Notes: generated by a model from the letters alone, not told the origin. DNA of 64,000 nucleotides from Paeniglutamicibacter cryotolerans (GCF_014190875.1 NZ_JACHVS010000001.1:558001-622000), one strand, 5' to 3'. Numbered from the stretch's first letter, positions 29,182 to 38,650 are shown. Numbers and translations are program-made.

Positions 29182-31068
29182 TCAGGCTGGCGCGGGAACC
29201 GGTGTCTCCCCCGCGGCCAGCAGCGCGGCATAGGCACCGTCTGCCGCAACGAGTTCAGCGGGGGTTCCGCGCTCGGTAACGGCCCCGGATTCGAGCACCA
29301 CCAGCTGGTCGGAGGATCCGACGGTGGAGAGCCGGTGTGCGATGGTCAGTGTGGTTCGCCCGATCGCCAGGTCATCGAGCGCCTGCTGCACCAGCGCCTC
29401 GGTGGTGTTATCCAGCGCGCTGGTCGCCTCGTCGAGAACCAGCACGCGCGGGTTGCGCAGGATGGTGCGGGCGATGGCCAGGCGCTGCTGCTCGCCCCCG
29501 GAGAAGCGGTGGCCGCGGGCCCCCACCAGGGTGTCGAGCTGTTCGGGCAGCGCGGCGATCAGAGCGGCGATCTGCGCTGAATCCAACGCCTTCCACAGTG
29601 TTTCGTCGTCGGCGTTGGGGTCTGCCAGCAGCAGGTTTTCACGGATCGAGTCGTGGATCAGGTAGGTCTCCTGCGACACGACTCCCACGATCCGGCTCAG
29701 GTCAGTGGGGGCGATGTCCCGCAGGTCGATCCCGTCGATGGTGATCCGCCCGCTGGCCGGATCATGCAGCCGCGGCAGCAGCGCGCCGAGCGTTGACTTG
29801 CCCGATCCGGTGGGACCCACCACTGCCGTGTGGGATCCGGCGGGCAGGTGCAGGTCGATACCGCTCAGCACCGGCCGCCCACCGTCGTAGGCGAAGCCGA
29901 CATCCTCGAAGCGGACCTCGCCGCGCACCTGCGCCACGTCGAGGACGGCGGGTTCGGTCGGTGCGGTGATCTCCGGGATCAGGTCCAGGTATTCGAAGAT
30001 GCGGCTGAACAGCGCCATCGCACTCACCCATTGCACCCCGACATTCAGCAGCCCCATGATAGGGCGGAAGATCGCGCCCTGCAGGGCGGTGAAGGCGACC
30101 AGCGTGCCGATGCTCATGCCATCGGAGGTGGCCGGCAGCCCGGCGGCCAGATAGATGATGGCCGGGATGGCGGCAAAGACGATGCCCATGGTGGCCATGC
30201 GCCAGCGTCCGGCCAGCTGCGAACGCATTTCCAGGTCGATCAGCTTCGAGGAGCTGGAGCTGAAGCGGGAGGCGTCGCGGGCGGTGGTGCCCAGGGTCTT
30301 GGCCAGGCGCACGCCGGAGATCGATAGGCCCTCTTCGATCTGCGTGTACATCCCGGCAAGTTCGCGCTGCTTGGCGCTGGTGATGTCGCGGCGCAGCAGC
30401 GCCACCTTGCGCGAGAGCCACACCGCCGGCGGGATCACGATCAGCGAGAGCAGGCTCAGCTTCGGCGAGAGTACCACCATCGCGATGGCGGTGGCCACGG
30501 CGGTGGTCAGGTTCGAGGCGATGGATGTGGCGGTCGAGGTGACCACGCCCTGCATGCCGGCGATGTCGTTGGTGAGCCGGGACTGGACCTCGCCGCCGCG
30601 GGTACGGGTGAAGAAGGACAGGGATTGGAGCTGCAGGTGGGAAAAGAGCCTGGTGCGCAGCGAATGCATGACGCGCTGGCCCACGGCGGTGGCCATCCAG
30701 GTCTGGATGACGCCGATGATGGCCGTGGCGGCGGCGACTGCCACCAGCCCGCCGGCCAGCCAGGCCAGCAGCGCCACGTCCTGGTTCGGCAGGGCGTTGT
30801 CGATGATGGAACGGATGAGGAAGGGCTGGGCGAGCCCGATCACCGATGCCACCGAAATCAGCGCCATGACGGCGATCAGGGCTCCCTTGTGCGGGGAGAA
30901 GAGCGAGGTGATCCGGGAGGTCTTCACCGGATGGGCCTTGAGTTGTTTGATGTCTGCCGGGTTGACGCGCGCGGCGGCGCCCCCTCCCCGTCCGGGGCCA
31001 TCGCCGGGTCCGCCCGAGGTGCGGGGGCCCTGGCGCGATGATGTTGCAACGAAGTCCGGGTTCGCCAT
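29182..31068 (-). CDS. ABC transporter, fused permease and ATPase (multidrug/lipid exporter type)
   Basis: A 628-residue half-transporter: about six membrane helices (residues roughly 50-340), then an ATPase with Walker A GPTGSGKSTL, signature FSGGEQQRLAIARTI, Walker B VLVLDEATSALD and a switch His in TIAHRLSTV. It should act as a homodimeric exporter of hydrophobic compounds. A glycine-rich N-terminal tail precedes the first helix. ATG 31068 was chosen because GGAGGT is well placed; GTG 31077 is possible. It is divergent from a MarR gene with a 19-bp palindrome between them, so MarR control is likely. Confidence 0.92.
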   Translation of the reverse strand: MANPDFVATSSRQGPRTSGGPGDGPGRGGGAAARVNPADIKQLKAHPVKTSRITSLFSPHKGALIAVMALISVASVIGLAQPFLIRSIIDNALPNQDVALLAWLAGGLVAVAAATAIIGVIQTWMATAVGQRVMHSLRTRLFSHLQLQSLSFFTRTRGGEVQSRLTNDIAGMQGVVTSTATSIASNLTTAVATAIAMVVLSPKLSLLSLIVIPPAVWLSRKVALLRRDITSAKQRELAGMYTQIEEGLSISGVRLAKTLGTTARDASRFSSSSSKLIDLEMRSQLAGRWRMATMGIVFAAIPAIIYLAAGLPATSDGMSIGTLVAFTALQGAIFRPIMGLLNVGVQWVSAMALFSRIFEYLDLIPEITAPTEPAVLDVAQVRGEVRFEDVGFAYDGGRPVLSGIDLHLPAGSHTAVVGPTGSGKSTLGALLPRLHDPASGRITIDGIDLRDIAPTDLSRIVGVVSQETYLIHDSIRENLLLADPNADDETLWKALDSAQIAALIAALPEQLDTLVGARGHRFSGGEQQRLAIARTILRNPRVLVLDEATSALDNTTEALVQQALDDLAIGRTTLTIAHRLSTVGSSDQLVVLESGAVTERGTPAELVAADGAYAALLAAGETPVPAPA

Positions 31069-31121
31069 ATGCACCACCTCCAGTGGTGTGAGAGGGCGGG
31101 CGCGGGAGTCGCACCCACCAT

Positions 31122-31140
31122 TAGAGAGGTTACCTCACTA
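31122..31140. promoter_or_regulatory. Candidate MarR operator
   Basis: TAGAGAGGT-T-ACCTCACTA has arms complementary at 8 of 9 positions. It lies between the divergent ABC exporter and MarR genes, upstream of the MarR -10 element. Confidence 0.55.
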
Positions 31141-31163
31141 TGTGGTTGCCCGTCAATCACCCC

Positions 31164-31169
31164 TAGACT
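31164..31169 (+). promoter_or_regulatory. -10 element of a probable leaderless MarR promoter
   Basis: TAGACT stands at -12 to -7 relative to the ATG at 31176, so transcription probably begins at the start codon. No ribosome binding site is present. Confidence 0.55.
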
Positions 31170-31175
31170 GTTCAG

Positions 31176-31637
31176 ATGACCCAGCGCAGCATTCCCCACG
31201 ACGATGCCGACCTCGGCGAGCTCTTCCATGCGGCATTCCGCGGACTGCGGCACACCTGGGCCGAACAGCTGGCCCCCTACGGGCTCACCCCGCACCAGTT
31301 CAGGGCGCTGCAATCACTGCTGCGCCGCGGCGGACCGGGCGGTGGATGCGCCGAAGGCGGGACCGGGGGGATGCGCCTAAAGGACATCGCGGCCCGGCTG
31401 CGCATCGCCCCGCGCTCGGCCACCGAGGTCATCGACCAGCTCGAGGCCAAGGCGCTGGTCACCCGCGCCCCGGCCCCGGACGACCGCCGTGCGACGCTCG
31501 TCTCGGCCACCGATGCGGGCCTTGACCTATGGCGCCGGCTCACCACGGCACGCCGCGAACTGGCCAACGAGTACTTCGCGAAACTGGAGCCGGCGGACCG
31601 CGCCGAACTCAAGCGGATCCTGCGGCTGCTGGGCTGA
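31176..31637 (+). CDS. MarR family transcriptional regulator
   Basis: A 153-residue winged-helix repressor. The recognition region is LKDIAARLRIAPRSATEVIDQLEAKALV and the wing contains the family-typical DDRRATLVSATDAG. A Gly-rich insertion (GGPGGGCAEGGTGG) with a single Cys precedes the winged helix and is unusual. The mRNA looks leaderless. It is divergent from the ABC exporter, which it probably represses; a ligand drug or oxidant would release it. The quinone reductase-like gene converges on its 3' end. Confidence 0.88.
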   Translation: MTQRSIPHDDADLGELFHAAFRGLRHTWAEQLAPYGLTPHQFRALQSLLRRGGPGGGCAEGGTGGMRLKDIAARLRIAPRSATEVIDQLEAKALVTRAPAPDDRRATLVSATDAGLDLWRRLTTARRELANEYFAKLEPADRAELKRILRLLG

Positions 31638-31672
31638 GCCCTCAGCTTCCCCGCCGACGGACCGGGGTGGCG

Positions 31673-32590
31673 CTAGAGCGCCAGGACGACCTTTCCCCCC
31701 GCCCGCCTGGTCCGCACCTTGGCCAGGGCCGCCAGGGCCTCGTCGAACGGATAGACCCGTTCGATTTCCAGGTGGATCCCACCGGCATCGACCTGCTCGA
31801 AAAGCCGCGCCAACTCATCGGCGACATCCAGCAGATGGGGCACCACCAACAGGCGTATGCCACGCTCGGGCTCCGGCCCATCACCCGAGATCGAGATCAG
31901 CGTTCCCCCGTCCATGACCACGCCCAGGCTCTGCGCCGACGTGCCGGGCTGCACAGCCAGCACCGCATCGACACCCCCGGGCTTCCAGTCAATGACCTGT
32001 TCGCGCCACAACCCGTCGCGGTAGTCCACCACCTTCTCCGCGCCGAGGGAGCCCAGGTACGCGTGGTTGGCTTCCGATGCCGAGGCAGCCACGCGCCACC
32101 CCCTTCGCACGGCCAGCTGGATGGCGAGCGTGCCGATGGCCCCGGAACCACCGGCAATGAACAGGGTGCCGCCGGCCGGTGCCGGGCCCAGAGCCCGCAA
32201 GGCCCGCAGAGAGGTGTTCCCGGCCACCGGCAGCGCTGCCGCCCGGTGGAAGTCCAGGGCCTCGGGGACGTCAATGATCAGCGAGTCCGCCTTGAGAACG
32301 CAGTACTGGGCCCAGGTTCCTCCCTTGGGCTGCAGGGCGCTGACAAAGGCGATCCGCTCGCCCGGTCGGCGCCCACGGACGGCATCACCGACAGCTTCGA
32401 CCACGCCGGAGGCCTCGATGCCGATCGGGAAGGGATAGGCAGCATCGGCGGGCAGGAACGATGAATCGTGGATCCCCACGCCCACCGCCCGGATGCACAC
32501 CAGCAGCTCGTCTTCGCCCGGGTGCGGGATCGGAACATCGACCCGTTCCACTACAGCGGCTCCCTGACGGGGTATGACAAAGGCCTTCAT
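31673..32590 (-). CDS. NADPH:quinone reductase-like zinc-free alcohol dehydrogenase (MDR family)
   Basis: A 305-residue member of the medium-chain dehydrogenase/reductase family. The N-terminal GroES-like domain holds GIEASGVVEAVG; the nucleotide site is FIAGGSGAIGTLAIQLA, a variant of the GxGxxG fingerprint. No structural zinc cysteine cluster is present, which places it with quinone or enone reductases. It probably reduces quinones or alpha,beta-unsaturated carbonyls with NADPH. It lies in the same direction as, and 18 bp downstream of, the broken MFS gene, so a MarR-MFS-reductase operon is likely. Confidence 0.86.
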   Translation of the reverse strand: MKAFVIPRQGAAVVERVDVPIPHPGEDELLVCIRAVGVGIHDSSFLPADAAYPFPIGIEASGVVEAVGDAVRGRRPGERIAFVSALQPKGGTWAQYCVLKADSLIIDVPEALDFHRAAALPVAGNTSLRALRALGPAPAGGTLFIAGGSGAIGTLAIQLAVRRGWRVAASASEANHAYLGSLGAEKVVDYRDGLWREQVIDWKPGGVDAVLAVQPGTSAQSLGVVMDGGTLISISGDGPEPERGIRLLVVPHLLDVADELARLFEQVDAGGIHLEIERVYPFDEALAALAKVRTRRAGGKVVLAL

Positions 32591-32608
32591 GGCGTGATTC
32601 CTTCCTCT

Positions 32609-34209
32609 TTATGCGGCGGGACCGGATTCGGCCCGGGCAGGGGCTTCGGTGGCGAGGGCAGGGCTCATCGAGACGGTGCTGCGCAGGGGAGTGCCACGGA
32701 CCACGGCGATGGTCACCACCGAGACCACGGCAATCATCGAGGCAACGAGGAACACCGGGCCGAAGGCGTCGGCGTACGCCTGGTGGAACACCTGCTGCAC
32801 CGCCTCCGGCAGGCCGCTGACATCCAGCTGGGTTTCACCCGATCCGCCGGAGAGCGCACCGGGCTTGATACCCAGCGCCCCCAGCCCGTCGGCGATATTG
32901 GTGCCGACCCGGCCGGTCAGGATGCCGCCGAGGACGGCCACCCCGATCGCGCCGGCCAGCGAGCGGAAGAAGGCAATGGCCGCCGAGGCGGCACCGATGT
33001 CCGTGACATCGACGGTGTTCTGCACGGCGAGCACGACGTTCTGCACCAGGGTTCCGATGCCCACGCCCATCAGCGTCATGAAGATCGCCACAAACCAGTA
33101 GGGGGTGGCGTGGTCGATGGCACCCAGCCCGGCCAGCCCCATGAACATCAGCACGCTGCCGACCATCATCACCGGCTTCCAGCGTCCCATCCTGTTGACC
33201 AGCTGGCCGCCGATGGTGGAGGAGAGCAACTGGCCAAGGATCATCGGAATGGTCATCAGCCCGGCCCGGGTCGGGCTCACCCCGGCCCCGAGCTGGAAGT
33301 ACTGGGTCAAAAAACTCCCGAGCCGAACATGCCCACTCCCGCACCGACGCTGGCCACGATCATCCACACCGCCGTCTTGTTGCCCAGCACCCGGATCGGG
33401 ATCATCGGTTCGGGTGCCTGCAGCTCGACGAAGACGGCACCGGAGGCCACCACGAGGAAGGCGGCCAGGAACAGTCCGGACTGCCAGGAAATCCAGTCGT
33501 AGTCGCTCCCGGCGAAGGTCACCCACAGCATCGGAATCGCGGCCGCAATGGAAACCAGGACGCAGCCAAGGTAGTCGCTCCGGATGCCGGCGCGCCTGGC
33601 CGTGCTCAGGTCCAGCTTCAGCTGAAGCAGGATCACTGCCAGCACCGCCAGTGGCACGCTCACGAAGAAGCACCACCGCCAGTTCAGGGCATCGGTGATC
33701 ACCCCGCCCAGCAACGGACCGGAAACCGTGGCGACGGCCATCACCGCGCCCATGTAACCGGCATAGCGTCCGCGTTCGCGCGGGGCAATGATCGATCCCA
33801 TGATCGACTGCACCAGCGCCATCAGGCCGCCCATGGCGATTCCCTGGACGGCGCGGGCGCTCATCAGCACGGCAATCGAGGTTCAAAGCCCGGCGGCCAC
33901 CGAACCGACGACGAACATGGCGATGGCGATCTGCGTCAGTGCCTTCTTATCGAACAGGTCCGAGAGCTTGCCCCAGATCGGGGTGGCAATGGTCATCGCG
34001 AGCAGGCTGGCGGTGATGACCCAGGTGTATTGCCGCTGGTTGCCGCCGAGCTCGGCCATGATGGTGGGCAGCGCAGTCGAGACGATGGTCGTGGAGATCG
34101 TCGCGGTGAAGAGCGCGGCCAGCAGGACCGTCATCACCTGCATGATCTCGCGGTGCGAATAGGTCCGGGGCTCGGCCGGGGCCGACGTCGTGGGCGTGGA
34201 GGTACTCAT
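32609..34209 (-). pseudogene. MFS multidrug transporter (DHA2/EmrB type), two disabling lesions
   Basis: Joined, the three pieces encode a 14-helix DHA2 drug:H+ antiporter of about 530 residues: start MSTSTPTTSAP at 34209, motif A WGKLSDLFDKK, motif C near TVSGPLLGGVITDAL, end at 32609. The first lesion is an in-frame TGA at codon 109 (complement of 33883-33885), where homologous context suggests Ser. The second is a frameshift at six A on the plus strand (33309-33314): one more base would restore GVFLTQYFQLG. Two independent lesions argue for a real pseudogene, though assembly errors are possible. Its start overlaps the intact MarR gene by 4 nt. Confidence 0.82.
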
Positions 34210-34706
34210 CCGTTGGATCCTCTTTCAGTCTCTGTCGTGTCCAGCCCGGAGGCGTCCGGTGCGGCGTCGGGGTCCCGAAGCACCTCGCCTAAGTGGAAGT
34301 TCAGCCGGGTCAGCAGGCCGATCGCCTGCTCGGCGTCCTGCGGACTCCAGTCCGCTAGCGCCGTGGCGAATCTGCGCACCGCATGGTTTTCGCTTTCGCC
34401 CAGCAGCGCCCGCCCGCGCCCGGTGATCGAGACGAGGAAGGCCCGGGCGTCGGAGGGATCCGCATGGCGCTCCACCAGGCCCTCGGTTTCCAGTGAATCG
34501 ACGGTCCGGGAAGCCACGGGCGCGGACACCGAAAGCCGACGGGCCAACTCCCCCAAGCGGGCATCGGCCTGGCTCAACTGCTGCAGGAAACCAAACCGCG
34601 TTCCGTTCAGGCTCTGCTCCCGGCTGCGCTGTCCGGCGACCCTGAAGGTACGGCTGATCTGCACCATCCTGGCCAGGATTTCCCCTGCGGCACGATCCTC
34701 GATCAT
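34206..34706 (-). CDS. MarR family transcriptional regulator (of the MFS operon)
   Basis: A 166-residue winged-helix protein. The recognition helix region is LGELARRLSVSAPVASRTVDSLETEGLV and the wing is DPSDARAFLVSITGRG. ATG 34706 was chosen because GGGGAG lies 6 nt upstream; GTG 34730 is possible. Its stop overlaps the start of the MFS gene (ATGA), so it is the first gene of the MarR-MFS-quinone reductase operon and should autoregulate it through the palindrome at 34746-34762. With the transporter broken, its remaining useful target may be the reductase gene. Confidence 0.88.
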   Translation of the reverse strand: MIEDRAAGEILARMVQISRTFRVAGQRSREQSLNGTRFGFLQQLSQADARLGELARRLSVSAPVASRTVDSLETEGLVERHADPSDARAFLVSITGRGRALLGESENHAVRRFATALADWSPQDAEQAIGLLTRLNFHLGEVLRDPDAAPDASGLDTTETERGSNG

Positions 34707-34745
34707 CTTGGGCTCCCCTTGTTCAAGCACATCAGGCTAACTTAT

Positions 34746-34762
34746 TTACTTAGGGTAAGCAA
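34746..34762. promoter_or_regulatory. Candidate MarR operator
   Basis: TTACTTA-GGG-TAAGCAA has arms complementary at 6 of 7 positions and resembles TTGCTT/AAGCAA-type MarR sites. It lies about 40 bp upstream of the MarR start. The segment also partly matches an iron box (13 of 19 from 34750), so iron control is an alternative. Confidence 0.45.
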
Positions 34763-34786
34763 TCATATGGAACTTCGGGTCGCCCG

Positions 34787-36577
34787 TCAGCCCTCGGCCC
34801 GACCCCGACGCCAATAACCCATGAACGAGACCTGCTTGCCGTCGATGCCCGCATCCCTGACCAGATGTCGGCGCAGTTCCTTGATCATCCCCGCCTCCCC
34901 GGCCAGCCAGGCATAGAAGTCGGCACCGGAGCCCTCCGACGTCTCCCACAGGATCCCGGCATCCACGTCGAAGTCCTCCGGATCGTCCCCGGGCTCCACT
35001 GTCCCGGGGGTCGGTACAGCCGCCCGGACCGCCGCCGAGAGCAGCTCCCCGTGCGGTCGCCCGGCACGGGCCAGCCAATGCACGTTCACCGCGGAGCCGG
35101 TCACCGGGTGCTGGATGTCCCCCTCTTCGGGGACCTCGATGAACGCCTTGCCCTGCAGGCCCGCCGGCAGCGACTCGAGGATCGAGCAGATGGCCGGGGC
35201 TGCCGTCTCGTCGCCGGCCAACAAGATCCGCCGCGCGGCCCCGGGACGGAATTCGATGCCGCCGTAGCCGGGTCCGCACAGTGCGGCATTCGGCCCCAAC
35301 AGCATCAGCCGGTCACCGGGACGCGCCCCGGCAGCCCAGACGGCAGCGGGCCCGCCGGCCAACTTCTCCCCGTCGTGTTCGAGGTGCAGCACGAAGTCGA
35401 GGTCGATTTCAGGCCCGGGCCCGGCATTGCGCGGATCCCCGGCGGGGCGCAACGCGCGCACCGTGTAGGTGCGCATCGAACCGCGCACCATCTCGTCCAA
35501 GGCCAGCCATTTCCGATACCACCCCTCCTGTCCGGCCTCGGTCACCCACGCGTCGGGGCGCAGCGACTCGAGCCCGGACACCGGAACCCTCGAACCGTCG
35601 GGCGCCAGCATCGGAATCAGCGCCTTGACGCGCAGGTCAAGCGGGTGCCCGCCGGTGCCGAAGTGCTCGAGCTCGGCCCCGGTGAGCGTGATCCGGCGGA
35701 ATCCGGGACCCAGCTCGTCCACCACGCCCACTTCCAGGTCGAAGGCCAACGTCGGGCAGATCTCGCGGGCAGGCCTCGACCCCGGCTCCCTCCCTTGGTG
35801 CCGGCCGATCGGCAGCACCAGCGGCGTACCGGCCACGGGGTCCTGGATCACCTTGCAGCGCATGCCGAAGACCTCGGAGACCACCTCCTCGGTAATCACC
35901 TCGGACGGATGGCCCTGCGCGGCGATCCCGCCGAGCTTGAGCGCCACCAGATGGTCGGCGTAGCGGGCCGCCAGGTTCAGGTCATGGAGCACAATCACCA
36001 CCGTGGTGCCGCGGGCCCGGTTCAGTTCGGCAATGACATCGAGCACCTCGAGCTGATGGGCGACATCCAGGTAGGTGGTGGGCTCGTCCAACAGCAGCAG
36101 CCCGGTGTCCTGGGCCAACGCCATGGCGATCCAGACGCGTTGGCGCTGCCCGCCGGAAAGCTCGTCGATGGGCCGTTCGGCCAGTTCGGTGGTTCCGGTG
36201 ACGGACAGTGCTTGTTCCACCGCCGCATCGTCGTCCTCCGACCAGCGGCGGAACCACCCCTGATGCGGGTACCTGCCGCGGCCGACCAGCTCCCTGACGG
36301 TGATGCCGTCGGGGGCGCTCGGCGCCTGCGGGAGCAGGCCCAGCACCCGGGCGACCTCCCGAGCCGGGCGGCTGTGGATGTCGGCCCCGTCCAGCAACAC
36401 GGTTCCGGCCGCCGGCTTCAACAGCCGGGACAGGCCGCGTAGCAGCGTGGATTTTCCGCAGCCGTTGGCCCCGACGATGATGGTGATCTTTCCCGCGGGC
36501 AGTACCAGCGAGAAGTCTTCCACCACCGTGGCGGAGCCGTAGGCGAGTGACAGGTTGAGCGCTTCAAGTGTTGGCAT
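34787..36577 (-). CDS. Fusion: iron-siderophore ABC ATPase (FepC-like) + siderophore-interacting protein (SIP/ViuB-like)
   Basis: A 596-residue two-domain protein. Residues 1-260 are a FepC/FhuC-like ATPase: Walker A GANGCGKST, signature LSGGQRQRVWIAMAL, Walker B LLLLDEPTTYLD, switch His in VLHDLNLAARY. Residues about 275-596 are a siderophore-interacting flavoreductase domain: RRITLTGAEL, RTYTVRALR (FAD-type motif) and a C-terminal SIP domain with ILLAGDETAAPAI, DFYAWLAGEAGMIKELRRHL and GYWRRGRAEG. The ATPase powers import while the SIP domain reduces ferric siderophore inside the cell. ATG 36577 follows GGAGG at 5 nt and lies 1 nt after the upstream permease stop. Confidence 0.9.
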   Translation of the reverse strand: MPTLEALNLSLAYGSATVVEDFSLVLPAGKITIIVGANGCGKSTLLRGLSRLLKPAAGTVLLDGADIHSRPAREVARVLGLLPQAPSAPDGITVRELVGRGRYPHQGWFRRWSEDDDAAVEQALSVTGTTELAERPIDELSGGQRQRVWIAMALAQDTGLLLLDEPTTYLDVAHQLEVLDVIAELNRARGTTVVIVLHDLNLAARYADHLVALKLGGIAAQGHPSEVITEEVVSEVFGMRCKVIQDPVAGTPLVLPIGRHQGREPGSRPAREICPTLAFDLEVGVVDELGPGFRRITLTGAELEHFGTGGHPLDLRVKALIPMLAPDGSRVPVSGLESLRPDAWVTEAGQEGWYRKWLALDEMVRGSMRTYTVRALRPAGDPRNAGPGPEIDLDFVLHLEHDGEKLAGGPAAVWAAGARPGDRLMLLGPNAALCGPGYGGIEFRPGAARRILLAGDETAAPAICSILESLPAGLQGKAFIEVPEEGDIQHPVTGSAVNVHWLARAGRPHGELLSAAVRAAVPTPGTVEPGDDPEDFDVDAGILWETSEGSGADFYAWLAGEAGMIKELRRHLVRDAGIDGKQVSFMGYWRRGRAEG

Positions 36578-36578
36578 G

Positions 36579-37598
36579 TCAGCCTCCATTTCCTTGTTTG
36601 TTTGTACGGACCAGCAGCCAGAGCAGGAACGGTGCGCCGAGGGCCCCGGTCACCACCCCCACCGGCAGGCTGGCGTCGCCGAAGGCGTTGTCCGCCAGGA
36701 AGGCGGCAGCGAGCACGGTCAGTGCACCGGCCAGCGCCGCGCCGGTCAGGTTGTTGCGTCCACCATGCAACCGCCGGGCCAGCGGGCCGGACAGGAAGGC
36801 CACGAACGCTATCGGCCCGGTGACGGCCGTGGCCATGGCACACAGTGCGACGCCCAGGAGCACCAGGCCCAGCCGGGTGGGGGCCACCCTCACTCCGAGC
36901 CCGGCTGCCGTGTCGTCCCCCAGGGCCAGGATCCGCAGCTTGGAGCCGGCTGGCACCGCCAACGGCGCCACCAGTGCCAGTCCGGTCCCCAGCAGCAGTA
37001 CCCGCTCCCAGGTGCTGGCGTTGAGCGACCCGGTGAGCCAACGCAGCGCATCCGCGGCGGCATTGACGTCGGTGCGCGTGAGCAGGTATTGGATGACGGC
37101 CTGGAGCAGCGCCGCCACTCCGATGCCGGCCAGGATCAGCCGGCCGCCCACCTGCCGGCCGGACCGGGCCAGACCGTGGATCAGCAGGGCGACGGCCAGC
37201 CCGCCGAGGAAGGCGGCCAGCATCAGCGGCGGGCCCTGCAGCGAGAAGAGCAGCATGCCCGCCACCGCGGCCGCCGATGACCCGTAGCCGATGCCGATCA
37301 CGTCGGGACTGGCCAGGGGGTTGCGCAGCAGGGTCTGGAAGAAGGCACCGGAGAGCCCAAGCGCGGCACCGGCCAGCAAGCCCAGGCAGGCGGCAGGAAG
37401 CCGGTCCTGAAGCACGATGAAGCTGAGCCCCGGCAGGTTCTCCCCGCCCATGATCGCCAGCAACTGCCCCGGGCCGACCGGGTAGCGGCCCAGCATGACC
37501 GAGGCTGCGAAGGCCAGCAGCACGGCTGCAAGCAGCGTCGTGTTGACCCGGATTGAGGTGGTCCGCCGGCGGCTCCGCGGGGGCACTTGAATGCTCAC
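36579..37598 (-). CDS. Iron-siderophore ABC transporter permease (FecCD family)
   Basis: A 339-residue permease with eight to ten membrane helices. FecCD hallmarks are GAALGLSGAFFQTLLRNPLASPDVIGIGYG near the N-terminal third and GPIAFVAFLSGPLARRL in the C-terminal half. It forms the channel with the second permease upstream; the start overlaps that gene by 4 nt and the stop precedes the ATPase-SIP gene by 1 nt. Imports a ferric siderophore of unknown type. Confidence 0.92.
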   Translation of the reverse strand: MSIQVPPRSRRRTTSIRVNTTLLAAVLLAFAASVMLGRYPVGPGQLLAIMGGENLPGLSFIVLQDRLPAACLGLLAGAALGLSGAFFQTLLRNPLASPDVIGIGYGSSAAAVAGMLLFSLQGPPLMLAAFLGGLAVALLIHGLARSGRQVGGRLILAGIGVAALLQAVIQYLLTRTDVNAAADALRWLTGSLNASTWERVLLLGTGLALVAPLAVPAGSKLRILALGDDTAAGLGVRVAPTRLGLVLLGVALCAMATAVTGPIAFVAFLSGPLARRLHGGRNNLTGAALAGALTVLAAAFLADNAFGDASLPVGVVTGALGAPFLLWLLVRTNKQGNGG

Positions 37599-38650
37599 AG
37601 CTCAACCTTCTTCCCGGCTCGCAGCATCCACAGGAAGACCGGGGCGCCGATGACGGCGGTCATCACCCCGACCTGCACCTCGGAGGGCGGGGCGATGACG
37701 CGCCCGAGCACGTCGGCAGCCAGCACCAGCAGCGGCCCGGCGAGCAACGACAGCGGCAGCAGCCGGCTGTAATTCCCACCGATGGCCAGGCGCAGCAGGT
37801 GCGGGATGACCAAACCGACAAACGCGACCGGCCCGGCCAGGGCCGTCGCCCCGCCGCAGAGCAACACCACGGCCACCGCGGCCACGGCCCGGGAACGGCC
37901 GACCGCGATGCCCAGTCCGCGTGCCGCATCGTCGCCGAGAGACAGGGCGTTGAAAAGCCGTGCGCTGCCCAGGGCGAGCACCGACCCGAGGAGCAGGAAC
38001 GGGGCCACCTGGACCATCTCGGACAGGCTACGCACGCCCAGCATCCCCACCTGCCAGAACCTGAAGGCGTCAAACGCCTCCCGGCTCAGCAGCAGCACGG
38101 CGTTGAGCAGGCTGCCCAATCCGGCGCAGAGCGCTGCGCCGGCCAGGGCCAGCTTCAGCGCGGTGGCCCCCTCCCTGCCCAGGCTCGCCACCGCATAGAC
38201 CAGCGCCGCTGCCAGTCCGGCACCGAGGAACGCCAGCCAGACATGGCCGCCGATCCCGGACACGGAGAACAGCTGGATGCCCAGCACTACAGCCAGCGCA
38301 GCCCCCGCATTGATGCCCAGGATCCCGGGATCGGCCAACGGGTTGCGGGCGATGCCCTGCATTGCCGTACCGGCCAGGCCCAGCGCCGAACCGACCAGCA
38401 GGCCGGCGACAGTGCGCGGCACCCTCGACAGGACCACTGCATGCTCGCCGTTGGCCGGATCCGGTGCCGTCAGCGCCGCCCAGACGGTACCGACACCGGT
38501 GCCACGCGCGCCCACCGACAAGGAGAGCAGGACGGCGACGGCCAGCGCGCACAACAGCGCAAGTCCCAGCCACCCGGCCTGGCGGCTGGTCTGTCCGGCG
38601 GCAGCACCGCCCGGGGTGGCGGTCGCTGCGGGGGCGTCTGCGAGTTTCAT
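37595..38650 (-). CDS. Iron-siderophore ABC transporter permease (FecCD family)
   Basis: A 351-residue partner permease. Family motifs are LGLAGTAMQGIARNPLADPGILGINAG and GPVAFVGLVIPHLLRLA. ATG 38650 has AGGAG 9 nt upstream. It is the first gene of the permease-permease-ATPase/SIP operon. Only 24 bp separate its start from that of the divergent metallo-hydrolase, so its promoter must lie inside the hydrolase gene. No iron box is visible there. Confidence 0.92.
   Translation of the reverse strand: MKLADAPAATATPGGAAAGQTSRQAGWLGLALLCALAVAVLLSLSVGARGTGVGTVWAALTAPDPANGEHAVVLSRVPRTVAGLLVGSALGLAGTAMQGIARNPLADPGILGINAGAALAVVLGIQLFSVSGIGGHVWLAFLGAGLAAALVYAVASLGREGATALKLALAGAALCAGLGSLLNAVLLLSREAFDAFRFWQVGMLGVRSLSEMVQVAPFLLLGSVLALGSARLFNALSLGDDAARGLGIAVGRSRAVAAVAVVLLCGGATALAGPVAFVGLVIPHLLRLAIGGNYSRLLPLSLLAGPLLVLAADVLGRVIAPPSEVQVGVMTAVIGAPVFLWMLRAGKKVEL

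Noticed and set aside
33883..33885. Programmed recoding (selenocysteine or read-through) in the MFS gene
   Set aside because: No SECIS-like element is evident, no Cys/Sec is expected at that place, and a second independent frameshift follows, so mutation is simpler.
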